A stretch of 64,000 nt of DNA from Sclerodactyla briareus (Eukaryota; Echinodermata; Holothuroidea; Dendrochirotida; Sclerodactylidae), in the NCBI GenBank assembly GCA_026419785.1, contig JAODTK010001477.1, positions 434,001-498,000 of the forward strand. Direction: 5' to 3'. Each line of letters begins with the position of its first letter. Position 1 is the first letter of the stretch. Below are positions 47,901 to 59,228 of the stretch, one piece after another. The notes below the pieces were generated by a model. The model had not been told where the DNA came from. It did no database searches and saw only the letters and a list, made by a program, of their open reading frames with translations. Made by a program: the position numbers and the translations under genes.

Positions 47901-48350
47901 CGGAATCGAAAGTATACTATATAGTCGATTGTTCTTTGAAATTGCGGATCCCCCCTCCCCACCCCCCGCCCACACGCCACCTCCAACATATATGGAGATT
48001 AGTAATGCTATTTGCCTTTGAAGTCTTTCCTAAGCTCGCCGATTGATATTTTGATCTCAAATAGACATACGCCCACTACTATCACCTGAGCATTACAGCT
48101 CAAGACTTCTGCCAGTCGGGAACATGTGGCTAATGCATAAACATTGCGTAAATTACACGCTGGAGATCCCCCTGTTGCTGTATACAGTTGTTTTGTTCTC
48201 GATTCAAGGAAAATATGTTTCAAAAGACGGTACACAACAGCCTCTCCGTGGTTCCAAATTGCGGTCCGCGGGCCATCCGGCCCGCCAATGATGCAATCCG
48301 GCCAACCAAATAAATATACCAGGTTAGGACAACTATGTTGAGGTTTTTAG
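44970..48350. other. Intergenic region, no gene recognised
   Basis: Contains C-tracts near 45390 and 47827 and a possible degenerate tRNA-like segment at 46415-46480 (GGCGACTGAACTGTCTCAGG, then TTTCGATCCCGTC). No confident gene was found. Confidence 0.45.
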
Positions 48351-48354
48351 CTGC

Positions 48355-48560
48355 GGGTGATCAGCTCTACAAGTCATCATGTCTCCTTGTCCATTCGTTC
48401 GTTTCGTCCTTTCTGTTCGTCGCATTTCCTCATAATTCAAACCGTACTGCGATCAGGCAGTTTGAACTTAGTGGGTGGGTGGGCATGCCACGCGAGAGGC
48501 TGAGTTAATTTGTGTTTGCATAGTATGATTAGATTTTATTTAAATCCAACTAATTGGCCC
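48355..48560 (+). repeat. Repeat family R3, plus orientation
   Basis: CAGCTCTACAAGTCATCATGTC, CGTTCGTTTCGTCC and AACTTAGTGGGTGGGTGGGC match the R3 copy starting at 23048. Confidence 0.75.
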
Positions 48561-50280
48561 AATAGTCTTTCCCACAGTGTTTCCTATTAGAGCTCTCTGT
48601 AGAGAGGTTCTTACATTACTTCCCTATCTCTGCAGAGCAGAGCTGTTTATTTATTTATTTGTCATCACTGCGGTGGAATGAACCGAGGCACTGCGGGAAG
48701 TTACGGCAGTTTCTGTGGAAGATCGGTCATCACCTTCCTCATACTGTGGTTGCTGGCTGATTTTAGGTCGCTGTGTGGAACGACATCCATGATGGAAGGA
48801 ATTGGAGGCAATAAGGGACTTCTCGGCAGTTCCAGTGATGTTATCCCTCCATTTATTGCTGCAGGCCTAGGATGATTGTGTGGGTAACATAAAAAGTGGT
48901 GCAGGTACATATAAGCAAATATTAGGCCACTGTGTATGACATATTCCCAGTCATTCCAAGTGAGTCAGTAGAGGGTCAATTAAAATGTGAAACCATACCT
49001 AATGTGGATTGTGAAGAACTGCAGTGGTATTACGCCAGAGGAATTTTGCTTCCGATGCTACCAAGACGTTCGACTTGCTCCGGCTCTGCGCTTGCAGTTC
49101 AGACAAAAAATGTAGGGTTTGTTAACGAACGCCCATAAACGTTGCAAACGTCGATGCATTTAAATTAAACTTTCATATCTATCAATAATATCAAAAAATA
49201 TATTTTCCAGGCTATAGAATATTTTTGTCGATAGTATGCTCATCTAAACTCACACTTTGCGAACCTCATCCCTTTCTTCCTTTGACAATTTTGCACGACG
49301 CTGCTTGACGAATCATTGGTGCCCCTTGCCCATTTCACTTAATCTGAAATCGCTTGAACTGCTAAAGTGATATTTCTTTTGATGTGTGAAGTTTGTTTTG
49401 AATTATGAATATAAAAATGACCCGATCTGGCCCTCACCATTCGGCGTCCATATAAGAACACCCCATTGGAAATCTTCCTAGCACGGCTGAGATAAAGTAA
49501 CATTCAATTATGCCGCTTCGCAATTATGGGCCCTAATTCGCATGAACATAGTAGAGGCTAGGTGGAAATTCATTTAATTGTAAGTCTCAATTTATTTATG
49601 TTTCGAATATGTTGATTGGATAGTATGAAGCCTTGAACCTACGGTGGCTAAGATGAAATTTGCGAAGTGTATGTACAATTTACTACATGAAAAATGGCAT
49701 CTGGGGCTCATCGTGCATCTGAGAAGACCATGATTTGAAGTGATTCACTAAAGCTTCGCGGCAATCAATTGTGCCCCTCAGGATATAATCGTATCAACAT
49801 AGCTAGCTATTGTTGGTAAGTGAACTCGTTTTTTCCTCCCAATTCAAATTAGTTATTTGAATTATTTTGAATGAAAAATGACCATCTGAGCTCCCAATTT
49901 CGGCAACGGTCAATCAATCGGGTACCGCAGTGCAGCTTCATCGGTCACGATATGAGGTCAGTGGCACTCTGATTTATTTCACATATTTTTCTGGCCCATC
50001 TGAAAACCCATATGGAACCCCTGGTAAATCCTCTGTGATGCAAAAAAACTAAGATGTGTAAGAATTGAATTGTAGCACAGAGCCTAAAACTGAATTTTTT
50101 TTCGAGGAATTATTTACAGGAATGAGAAAAAAATTGAAGTGCTTCAATTCCATAAGGCACGGAAAGTGGAAGTGTCTTTTCATGCTATCGGACGATAGAT
50201 AGTATATTGTATGTATGTTGCGCGCCAACCCGTGATAGATAGAGATAATTTAATCTACTGAGATATCTATCTTGTATCTC
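48561..50280. other. Intergenic region, no gene recognised
   Basis: Short open frames only. A small palindrome (AGATAGATATC-like GATA/TATC text) occurs near 50230-50280 next to the RT element. Confidence 0.45.
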
Positions 50281-50559
50281 TAAACAGTAAAAAGCAGCTA
50301 GGGTAACTATTGTGTTAGTTCGATCGGAGTTGAATTGCATGCGCACCAAACACAAAAGAGTGGCAGTGCGTGCTGGCGTACTTCACGGAGACGCAATACA
50401 ACCACGCGTGCCGAACTGGAGGCGTTCTACGCGTGTGAACATGGCGGTCACCAATGCAACGCGCACGCGTCGTTTCGCCCGTCTGTATCCGTTGAGGCAG
50501 TGCGCACTGGAATAAAACTCTCCTCATTGACTAGAAAAATGCTGAAAAAATAAAACCCA

Positions 50560-52450
50560 CCCACAGGAAAAGTTCGTTTCAATAATACTGAAATAGCAGA
50601 CTTATCCAAAAAACAGAAAGATCTCAGACTTCAATCGACAACGTAAAGATATACATGAGAAGAGAGAGTTAAAAACTAAAAGGAGTAAGATATCAAAAAG
50701 CAGCATTCACTAGTCAAAGCAGCACATGAACAAAAACTTATTGACGAAATTACTGAAATTGAACATAGTAAGGATGACTCTCCCCGCTTCTTTTAAGGCA
50801 CTATCGAGAGTGCAACAAAGTCTGTAGAAGGATCCATTTCAATTAAAATTGATGATGAAATCGTTGGAGATACAGATGCAAAAATTAAAGAAATCAGACA
50901 AAATTTGAAAATCTTTCACTGTAACAAACCAGAACCAAAACCAAACGTACTCCCAGGAAAACTAAGCAAAACCATTTGATGAAGATGAAATTAAACGAGC
51001 GGTTGCATCATTGAAGAATAATAAATCCCCAGCTGAACATCTCAAATATGCCCCCTGCACCCATAATACATAGCTGATATACTGAATAACATAGCCGAAA
51101 CCGGAGAAATACCAATAGAAATTGAACAAGGACTCTACAACCAATCTTCCAAAACCAGACAAACTAAGGCCCACCAGAAAATGTAGACTGTGATCTGACT
51201 TTCAACCCTGAGGAAAATCCTCGCAATTTGTATCACAATGAGAATCCGCACCCCTAATTGATTACATGATTACTTCCTTCGTCCCAAACAGCTATACCGC
51301 AGGTAGATGCACTGCAGAGCTGTGTTCGCTTTCAAAATTTTAGCTGAAAAAGCCGTAACTTCAATGGATATAACATCAACCTTCTATTGCTTGCCCATGA
51401 GCAGGCGGTTCGAATACCATTCAAAGAGGCACACTAATAATGATTTGCAACAGATCCTCGAGAGGCGAAACTCTATCGCTTCACTATTACTGTACAATGT
51501 TTCATACCACGGTCAAATTAGACGGCAAAACTAGGAAATCCTTTCAGCACGAACATCGGGTCCCCCCAGGGTGACAGTGCGAGTGCCTTATTCTTTATAA
51601 CATACCTGGCCAACTCTTTGAAATCGGATGAAAATGACACTGATGCAGTTATCCAACCAATCTCAGTTAGTTGATCATGACTACAGCGCAAATAGTAATA
51701 CCGAAAATTTCTTCACCGTGGACCAACAATACGCTGATGATATCTCTTGGGCATTCGACTGGTGAGCATTATTACAAGACATCGAAGCGCGAGGGATGAG
51801 AAACTGACAGAAGAAATCTAAAAATAAACAGCACAAAAACTGAGAAATTTTCAATCACACAAGAAATGGCAATGGAAGTTGGAAGAAATGTAATAGGTAG
51901 GAAGGTATTTGGGAACCGAAGCAGACATTAACAGAAGATTGGTATAACCAACAAACAACCCCGATTTTCAACACACTATCAAAATTCAAGAGCAGACGAG
52001 TACAGTACCGAGCATCAAACTCCGGATTTTCGATGCCTAATAAGAGTATTTTTCTGTATAATTGCGAACTGTGGGGTACAACGAAGAAACATTGATCACA
52101 AAATTGACTCTTACTTTTCCAGAGGAAGACTACTCCGCCAAGGTTATAATCATCAGTGGACACATAACAATTGGATACCAAACGCATGAACTCTACGATG
52201 TGACCAATCAGGTCCCTTGGTCTCCGTAGTAGCACATAGGACGTTTGAGATTTTCCAGTCACGTTGCGAGACTCCAGAGGAAAGTCCAGCGGAGATTGCT
52301 CTGAGAGAAGCATGAGAATACGGCTAAGCAGTTGGGAGACCTTTGAACTCTGCTCACGGAAAAGAATCAAATCGCAATTCAGGGACATTCAACATTAACA
52401 GTTTTGAGGAGCAATCAACTTGCAGCAAGATCGTGTGCGTGGCTGAGATT
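50560..52450 (+). mobile_element. Non-LTR retrotransposon with YADD reverse transcriptase, degraded
   Basis: Plus-strand frames read FDEDEIKRAVASLKNNKSPA (RT entry motif), then VKLDGKTRKSF, GSPQGDSASALFFI-like text, and QQYADDISWAFD, which contains the catalytic YADD box. Past it come RTVGYNEE-like text and LYDVTNQVPWSP, then RLRFSSHVARLQRKVQRRL, the C-terminal pattern (ELY.RTNQ.PWS...RRLR.FGHVARLP) of several non-LTR groups. The clade is not certain, possibly RTE or CR1-like. No endonuclease was recognised upstream. Frame changes and stops indicate a dead copy or noisy sequence. The element has a different C-terminus from the L2-like copies elsewhere in this window. Confidence 0.78.
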
Positions 52451-52489
52451 GACACTGAGCATGTCGAATAGACTAGACTCAACCTACTA

Positions 52490-54530
52490 CTACTACTTAC
52501 TATGCTAGAACAGGATCTGCGCGTTTAAACATAAACTTCCAAGGCTCAGCAACTCACATGTGCGTTTGAAAAGTACTGCGTTTACTTAGGACCCACAAAT
52601 CGAGCAAGTATTCGATTGTTGTGCCACTCTGGCCAGCTGCCTGTTATTCCAAATGACCGACAACTTGAACAGTTCTTATATAGATACTGACTGTTTGTTG
52701 CAGAATAAAGGACCCCAGTCGCGTCCGGACTGGGTGTAGCAATCAGAATCCTGTATGGCAAAATAGCGGATGCTTGGGGTGTAGAACTGGAATCAACTGC
52801 CAAATGAGGCCGACACTTTGCAATTCAATCCGTTATTCATGTGAGATGAGGTTTGGCGCTATGTAATTTCTCTCTGTGGATTATACGAACACAGATGTAT
52901 ATTTGTACGTCATGTCAAGCTTCATTCTGGCGATCCTAATTTATGGTAGTCTTGGAAGGCTGAGAGCAGAGATCCGCTGTGAACCATATGGTTAAATTAA
53001 GTTCCAATGCTATGTCTCTGAAGCTCCCATATGCGTAAGACTGTTTGAGGAGGGGGAATCGCCTGTGAAAGTCACCACAAGGACAGTCTGATTTCCCATG
53101 CGTCAGTGTGTAGGAAACTGTTACACTTATTTAATATTTCCACTATGTTTATAATATAGTGTTATGATCATATTGGAGTGCAAGTCATCTTCAATATCTA
53201 TTATTTATGCTGTGCGCAACCTATCGTCCACTGTATTGTTTTTCTGGGATCCAATGGATTCCTCGTATTGCGTTTGAGTCATGTATTATGTGTTGCGATG
53301 GTTGTGATTGGTCCAATATTTGGAGTGGGTTAGAGGTGAGACGTCAAGGTGGATTCACGTATAAACTTGGACAATAACGTAGCTGATAGTGGCTATTTCA
53401 TTTGCTTGCCCAGGCAGAAGTTGTGGAATAATTTAGCGTCGAGGATTCGTATTTGTTTGTCGTTAGCGGCGGAAGTCCTTTTTATTCAACCTTGTTGTAC
53501 CGTGATTATTCAATTGATTTTAGACCGTTTTGAAGTAGAAATAGAAGGAACAAATAAGTCTCCACATAGATCTGTTCTATCGCGTACCTGTTTGTGACGT
53601 TCATTTTCATATTCTCGAGGATTTGAAACTTAGCGATAATATGAAATATATTGTAGCAGACGACCGATAATAATTATGTGAGGCTAGGCGGGAGCGATCA
53701 ACAGCTAATTTACGCCTTCATTAAGATAAGCTAAAAAGCCATCTGCTCGCTAAATACTCAGAGGACTTCAGAGGTAATCCAGGACTCTCTACAGCTTTCT
53801 CGCATATAGCTCATGTTTTGGGTCACTAGCCTCGTTAAACATTATTTGTTTCTCTCGTATTATGTTATACTTTTTATACATTTATGTAGGCTTAGTATAG
53901 GGACGAAAATAAATGAATGAATGAATGAATTGAATGCTAATATCTATAGATGATAGTAGCGGATGTTATAGCAAATTCTTCTGTCAAGACTTTGCAAGGC
54001 CTGGGATGGGTCTGCTGTAATTTCCGACAATCTAGGGGGTACTTTTTCGTACGCTACGCTTAGTTTGGATTGGGGGAGGGGGGGGGTGGGGGTATGCGCG
54101 TTTTGACCATGATTTTTAGTTAAGTTCTGGGAAATGTTAATAATTTAGCCCACCCGGGCTTCAGTGTGGTTGTGTGGCTACGTATACGCCAACTTGCCTG
54201 ACTGTAGGCCTAGAAGCCTTGTAGCAGACCTGAGAAGCTTAGAAAACCATACATAAGCTAGAAAACAGACGATATGAAGAAAGAAGCCGTAGCCGGTACT
54301 AAAAATAGAGGGGGCTCTAAATCAATTAGTATATACCACGTCGAATAGTACATATGCGTCGCGGGACTTCGTTTTGACACATCCCCGAACAGAAAGCCAA
54401 AACGTTTAGTGATTTCTTGACTCTATCTGACAGCCCACAGCCAGACACAAGGACAACTGGGAGATGTGTCCAGGTCATTATGGGGCAACAGACATCTGAC
54501 AAATTTCCATTTTTCCCAACAACCAATAGG
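52490..54530. other. No gene recognised; (AATG)n near 53911-53934
   Basis: GACGAAAATAAATGAATGAATG resembles a retroelement 3' tail with short tandem AATG units, but no coding remnant could be linked to it. A G-tract lies near 54074-54093. Confidence 0.45.
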
Positions 54531-54539
54531 GTCCTATAC

Positions 54540-55955
54540 TCTTGATAAGAAAGCTATGCACACTAAATTTCAGGTTTTCTTAATTTGACCTCTTGTGACC
54601 TCTGACCTGCCCCAAAACAAGGGTCCATGTACTCACATGGGGACACCCTACCAAGTATGGGCTTCATTCATCCAGGGGAGTCGAGTTTATCATGTTTAGA
54701 AGCCAAACTTTGCCAAAATATCCACTTTTCACAGATTTCATTATTTGTCCGACTTCCACAACACACGACTGTCCCCATAAAAAAAACAACGAGTTCCTGT
54801 ACCTCTCTCCATAAGGAAGCGGACACACCAAATTTCAACCCAATCCGACCAACCACTCTGGACTTACCGTATTTACGAGGTGTTCAGAAGAGTTGACCTC
54901 TGGTGACCTCAGCAATGCCTCGACATGACAAAAAAACAGTAAGGTTCAGTAATCATGGGGAATACACATACCAAGTATGAGCTTCGTCCATCCAGGTGGG
55001 TGTCGAGTTATGTGTTTACAAGCCAAAATTGAACAAAAATATCGGAATTTTCCCGAATGTTCTATTTTTACCAAAAATTCCACCCGACCGGAACCAAAAA
55101 ACAATAGGTCCTGTACTCCCCCTCGAATAAGGAAAGCGATTCACCAAAATTCAAATTGATCGGACTAACCATTCTGATTATCAATGTTAAAAGGTTCCCA
55201 GACTTGACCTCTGGACCTCAGCTGACCTTGGTGACCCCAAAACCGATAGGGTTCATGTAATATACATGGGGAACACACCATACTAAGGATGAGCTTCATC
55301 CATTCTGGGGGGTTGAGTTGTCGTGTTTACAAAGCTGAAATTGGCCAAAAATATTCGCCTTTCACAAATTTTCTATGTTTGAATAAAATTCACCCCAGAC
55401 ACCCTGAACTAAAAACAACAGGGTTCCTGTATCTCATAAGAAAACTGTATACCTAATTTCAACTTGCTTAGACCAAACATTTTGGGATGGTGTGTACAAG
55501 GTTTCAGACTTTGACTCTGGTGACCCTTAGATGACTCTGACCTGACCCCAAAACAAAAGTGTCATGTACTAATCCTGGGGAACACACAACCAAACATGAG
55601 CATCATTCATCCATGGTGGGGTCAGCGTTACGTTTTACAAGCAAAATGGGCCAAAATAGCGCCAATTTTCACGAATTTTTCCATATTTTAATAAAATTCA
55701 CGGGCTCCCGACCTGAATAGAAACAATAGGATTCCTGTACTCCCCATAAGAAAGCTATACACCAAATTTCAACTTGATTGGACCAACCATCTGGACTTAT
55801 CGGTTGAACAAGATTTTCAGACCTTGACCTAGGGACATCAGACCTGACCCCAAAACATTAGGGTTCATTGTACTCATCATGGGGAACACACGTACCAAGT
55901 CTGATATCAGACATCCAGTGGTGGGGGAACCTTCTGTTTACAAGTGGCGTAACAT
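54540..55955 (+). repeat. Repeat family R1, tandem array of ~310-bp units
   Basis: The anchor GGGGAACACAC..ACCAA.TATGAG.TTCATCCATCC, next to a GTTTACAAGCC motif, occurs near 54640, 54957, 55267, 55578 and 55880, i.e. at 302-317 bp spacing. Between anchors each unit has CCAAATTTCAACTTGAT..GACCAACCATT.TGGACTTA and TGACCTCTGGTGACCTCAG-like text. The last unit runs into a (CA)n tract. Confidence 0.85.
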
Positions 55956-55959
55956 ACGC

Positions 55960-56032
55960 ACACACATGCCTACACACACGCACACACGAAAAAACCCACA
56001 CAACCACACACACACACACACACACACACACC
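55960..56032. repeat. (CA)n microsatellite closing the R1 array
   Basis: CA-rich tract with a pure ACACAC run at about 56004-56030. It forms the outer end of the R1 family. Confidence 0.95.
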
Positions 56033-56034
56033 TG

Positions 56035-58197
56035 TCATGATGATAGCTTCCTCTGAATGCGTGCAAGGAATCAAAATAGGGATTATGCTCATTACGATTC
56101 AGGTACGTAGGTCATCTCCCAGTACAAACGGGCTGGTTATGTATGGGAGCAACCCTGGATAGATTCCGCGAAAGATGCCCCATATTTGCGTATTAAATAT
56201 TTACAGAAGACTTCAAACTTGTCAATACCGAAAATGAGAGTTATCGAAAAAATATGCCTTTGAAGCCTATAATGAACCGAAAGCAACGGTTTTAGCTCGC
56301 GCGGCGTATTGCGGCTTGTTGGTATCGCAGCACGAGTCAAAAAAATGATCCTCAAAAGGGGAATTAAAACTAAACGTATGCAAATAGGTTGGAGGTTGTC
56401 TCTAAACAATTCCAATAAAGATCATTAAAAGTAATTTTCCAGCAGGCATGGGCGTTTCCCGTAATTTAGTTAAAAGACGAGAATGTCCGATTGCGCAATC
56501 AAAGTTGACCTCGCACCGCCCACTAGTCCCGTTCATGATTCAGCTCGCAGCGAGCGGAACGAAGTCGCATAGGCGGCACAGGCGTTGTTTAGGCAAATCA
56601 CGATGGTGAAAGGGTCATCCGCACATATGAGCGGTGAATGAGGCTGAATACGAGGTGGATAAAGCCAAACGCCTGTTTCATCAAGGCTCAGGGTGAAACA
56701 CCCGCTAAAAAATGGTAAGACCATTTCCCAATCGGGATTGTATGCATCTAGTCTTTTCCCTCTTCCTTCGGAGAGTCATCCCAGGAAATCAGACACCAAG
56801 CTGGCACTCGAGCTGAAAAATCTAGCTTGTGCGGCATGTCAGGCTTTCTTAGCGATTTGCGATCAGAGTCCTCTGTGGTGTTCGCCTGCGTCCTGAACTG
56901 GTTAATTGTGAAAATTAGTTACGCACGATAGTCGCATGTGTTATACTTGTAAAACTTCAATAAACTATCGACGAAGTCTCAAGGCTTCGTAGCTTAAGCG
57001 ACCTTAGTCTCGCCGAATATGATCCAGCTTAGTCGCCCCTCTCTGTAAAGTCTGTAGGACTAAGTCACTCAGTCGGTATAGTCTAGGCTCTACAATGGAC
57101 GTTTCCATACAGTCAAGATGTAGTCTGACCAAGCCAAGCGGGCCCCTGCGAAGGGGGGGGGGGGGGGGGGGGGGGAGGGCGTGCTGGGGTCTGCAGCCCC
57201 CCAAAACCACAGATTTTTTTTGAAGTTCAGGTCGGGTCCAGCACCCCCAGTCGATTTTTTTTTAGTTTAAAGGCTGTTCATGGATCATATTTGCACGAAT
57301 TTGGTATCCCGGTTTTGATGTCAGATGGCTGCGTCGTAAGTTGTTATTCATGTACTTGAGCAAATGAATGAGAGGGATCCCAATATGACTCAAAATTCAC
57401 TTGATTATTTTGAGGATTGATCTGAAGTATTGGAAAAAGATCTCTTGAAGTCCTAAAAAACTTATAAATACCGAAAAGGAATTTTTCAGAATTTTCATCT
57501 GTATAAAAAATGTACGGATTTGTAGTTGGCTCGCAGGCACATAGCGTCAAATTCAACATTGGGGAGGGGTTTGCACATTGGGCCAGGCGTCCCGACCGGA
57601 GCGGAAGGTTGCCAGTGTAAAGTTTCTTTGACGAATCTCATCAATTGTTTCTATCGCCGTAGTTGTGCTTGGTTAATCTTGTGTAATGGACGTGACCATG
57701 GTTAAGTCAGTAGCCAACTGCCTTTTCCGGTGGTCTGTGAAGGCCCTGATTTGCTTTTTAAATTCATTTGCCTCGCTTCGCGCCAACTGATGAATTTTCT
57801 GCTTTGAAGGGGGACATCACATACAGAAACCAATACCTACCCCGAAAAGGCCTATACTTCACAACCGCGTCTACGGCTGAAGGGCCACACACTGATACTA
57901 GGGCATAGCCGACGTATGCAGAGGGGCTACACATGGACGAATTTCCAATCTATTTTGATTCCTTAAAAAAAAAAATATAGTCATGGGCGGCGATCACGGG
58001 GGGGGGGGGGGTGGGTACATGCCCCCCAACGATTTTTGGTGGGGGGAGACCTAATATCAAATATCCCCCCCCCAATATTTTGCGGACTGGCGAAAAAATC
58101 CTACGATCATATGTACAGTACGCCAAAACAAAAATGGCTAACTCATATTTTTAAGCTTTGTTGAATTTTTTTTTTGGGGTTGCGAAGGTCCGAAAGC

Positions 58198-58228
<31 letters not shown>

Positions 58229-59070
58229 GGGCGGGGGTGGTTCGTAAGACTATTTTCTTGTACGGTACGCGTCAAACTATGGTGGTGGCGCGAATGTAAT
58301 GAATAAACCGTAGATTCAGTTCCTTCAAGAGTGTTCCTGAGATATACATTTCAGAAAAGTTCGTGGCAATTTTGGGGATGTGCTTACTGCCATAAGACAT
58401 GGGAACAGACGTTCCGGCAAGCCGGGGGATGCGTAGTAAGGTTCAAAATTCCTGGTACCCTACGAGACCACTGATGCTGGGCCCAAAATGTGAGGAATTA
58501 AGCATCCAATCGTCTTTCAAGAAAAGTCTATTGAAATACAAATTTCTGAAAATTATTGACAATTTTATAGACGTTGCTCATGCCATTCAGTGCGGGAATT
58601 GCCGTTTCGTGCAATTTAGGCGATCTATAAAACGAAAATTCCCGTTGTGTACCTACGCGTCCACTGATGTGGAGGCTGGCCCGAAGTGTAAGGAATAAAC
58701 ATCACTCAGTTCTTCAAGAACGTTTCTAGAAAATATGAATTCTAACATTATTTGCCAATTTTAGGGACGTGGTTAATGACATTTATATAAAAAAAAAATG
58801 TTGAAAGCGCCGTAATAATCTCAGGTGCGGTCTCAAATATTCAACATTCCTCGGATTGTGCGTCATTCCCTACAGTCGGAAACCACTGCATACCACATCT
58901 CTTGTTATGAAATACTTCTACATTGTCACTATACTAACTACAGCTGTATTCGTATGTCCTGTGTGTGTGTGTGTACGTACGGTTTCAGTAGCCGCGATAT
59001 CTATACTCGACATGGAGACAAGTTGAACAACAATACGAAAAATCTGGGATAATTTTCCCAGGCCTAGAAC
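56035..59070. other. No gene recognised; G23 tract at 57153-57175
   Basis: Includes a run of 23 G, a second G-tract near 57999-58010 and poly(A) near 58198-58222. Open frames are short and match no family I know. Confidence 0.5.
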
Positions 59071-59074
59071 TTAG

Positions 59075-59228
59075 TTTTGGACTATCGTGAGGTTTTATTA
59101 TGGACCATGGCGGAATGGTGAACTTACCTTTACCGCGGATGGGAAGAAGCACACACGAGATCTTCGTGGACCAAAGTTATTCATTGACCATTATAACAGG
59201 CGGACGACGTGGTTGATCCCGAGGACAG
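59075..59228 (+). CDS. Possible exon with WW-domain sequence
   Basis: A splice-bounded segment (CCTAGAACTTAG acceptor, ACAG|GTAGGT donor). One frame reads GPWRNGELTFTADGKKHTRD, then LRGPKLFIDHYNRRTTWLIP and RTG. FIDHYNRRTTWLIPRTG closely follows the second half of WW domains (FIDHN.RTTTW.DPR), and ELTFTADGKK suits the first strand (GWE...T.DG+.). The first conserved W appears to be lost or shifted, and about 9 extra residues sit between the strands. If real it belongs to a protein-protein adaptor of unknown identity. No further exon of such a gene was found up to 64 kb. Confidence 0.45.
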
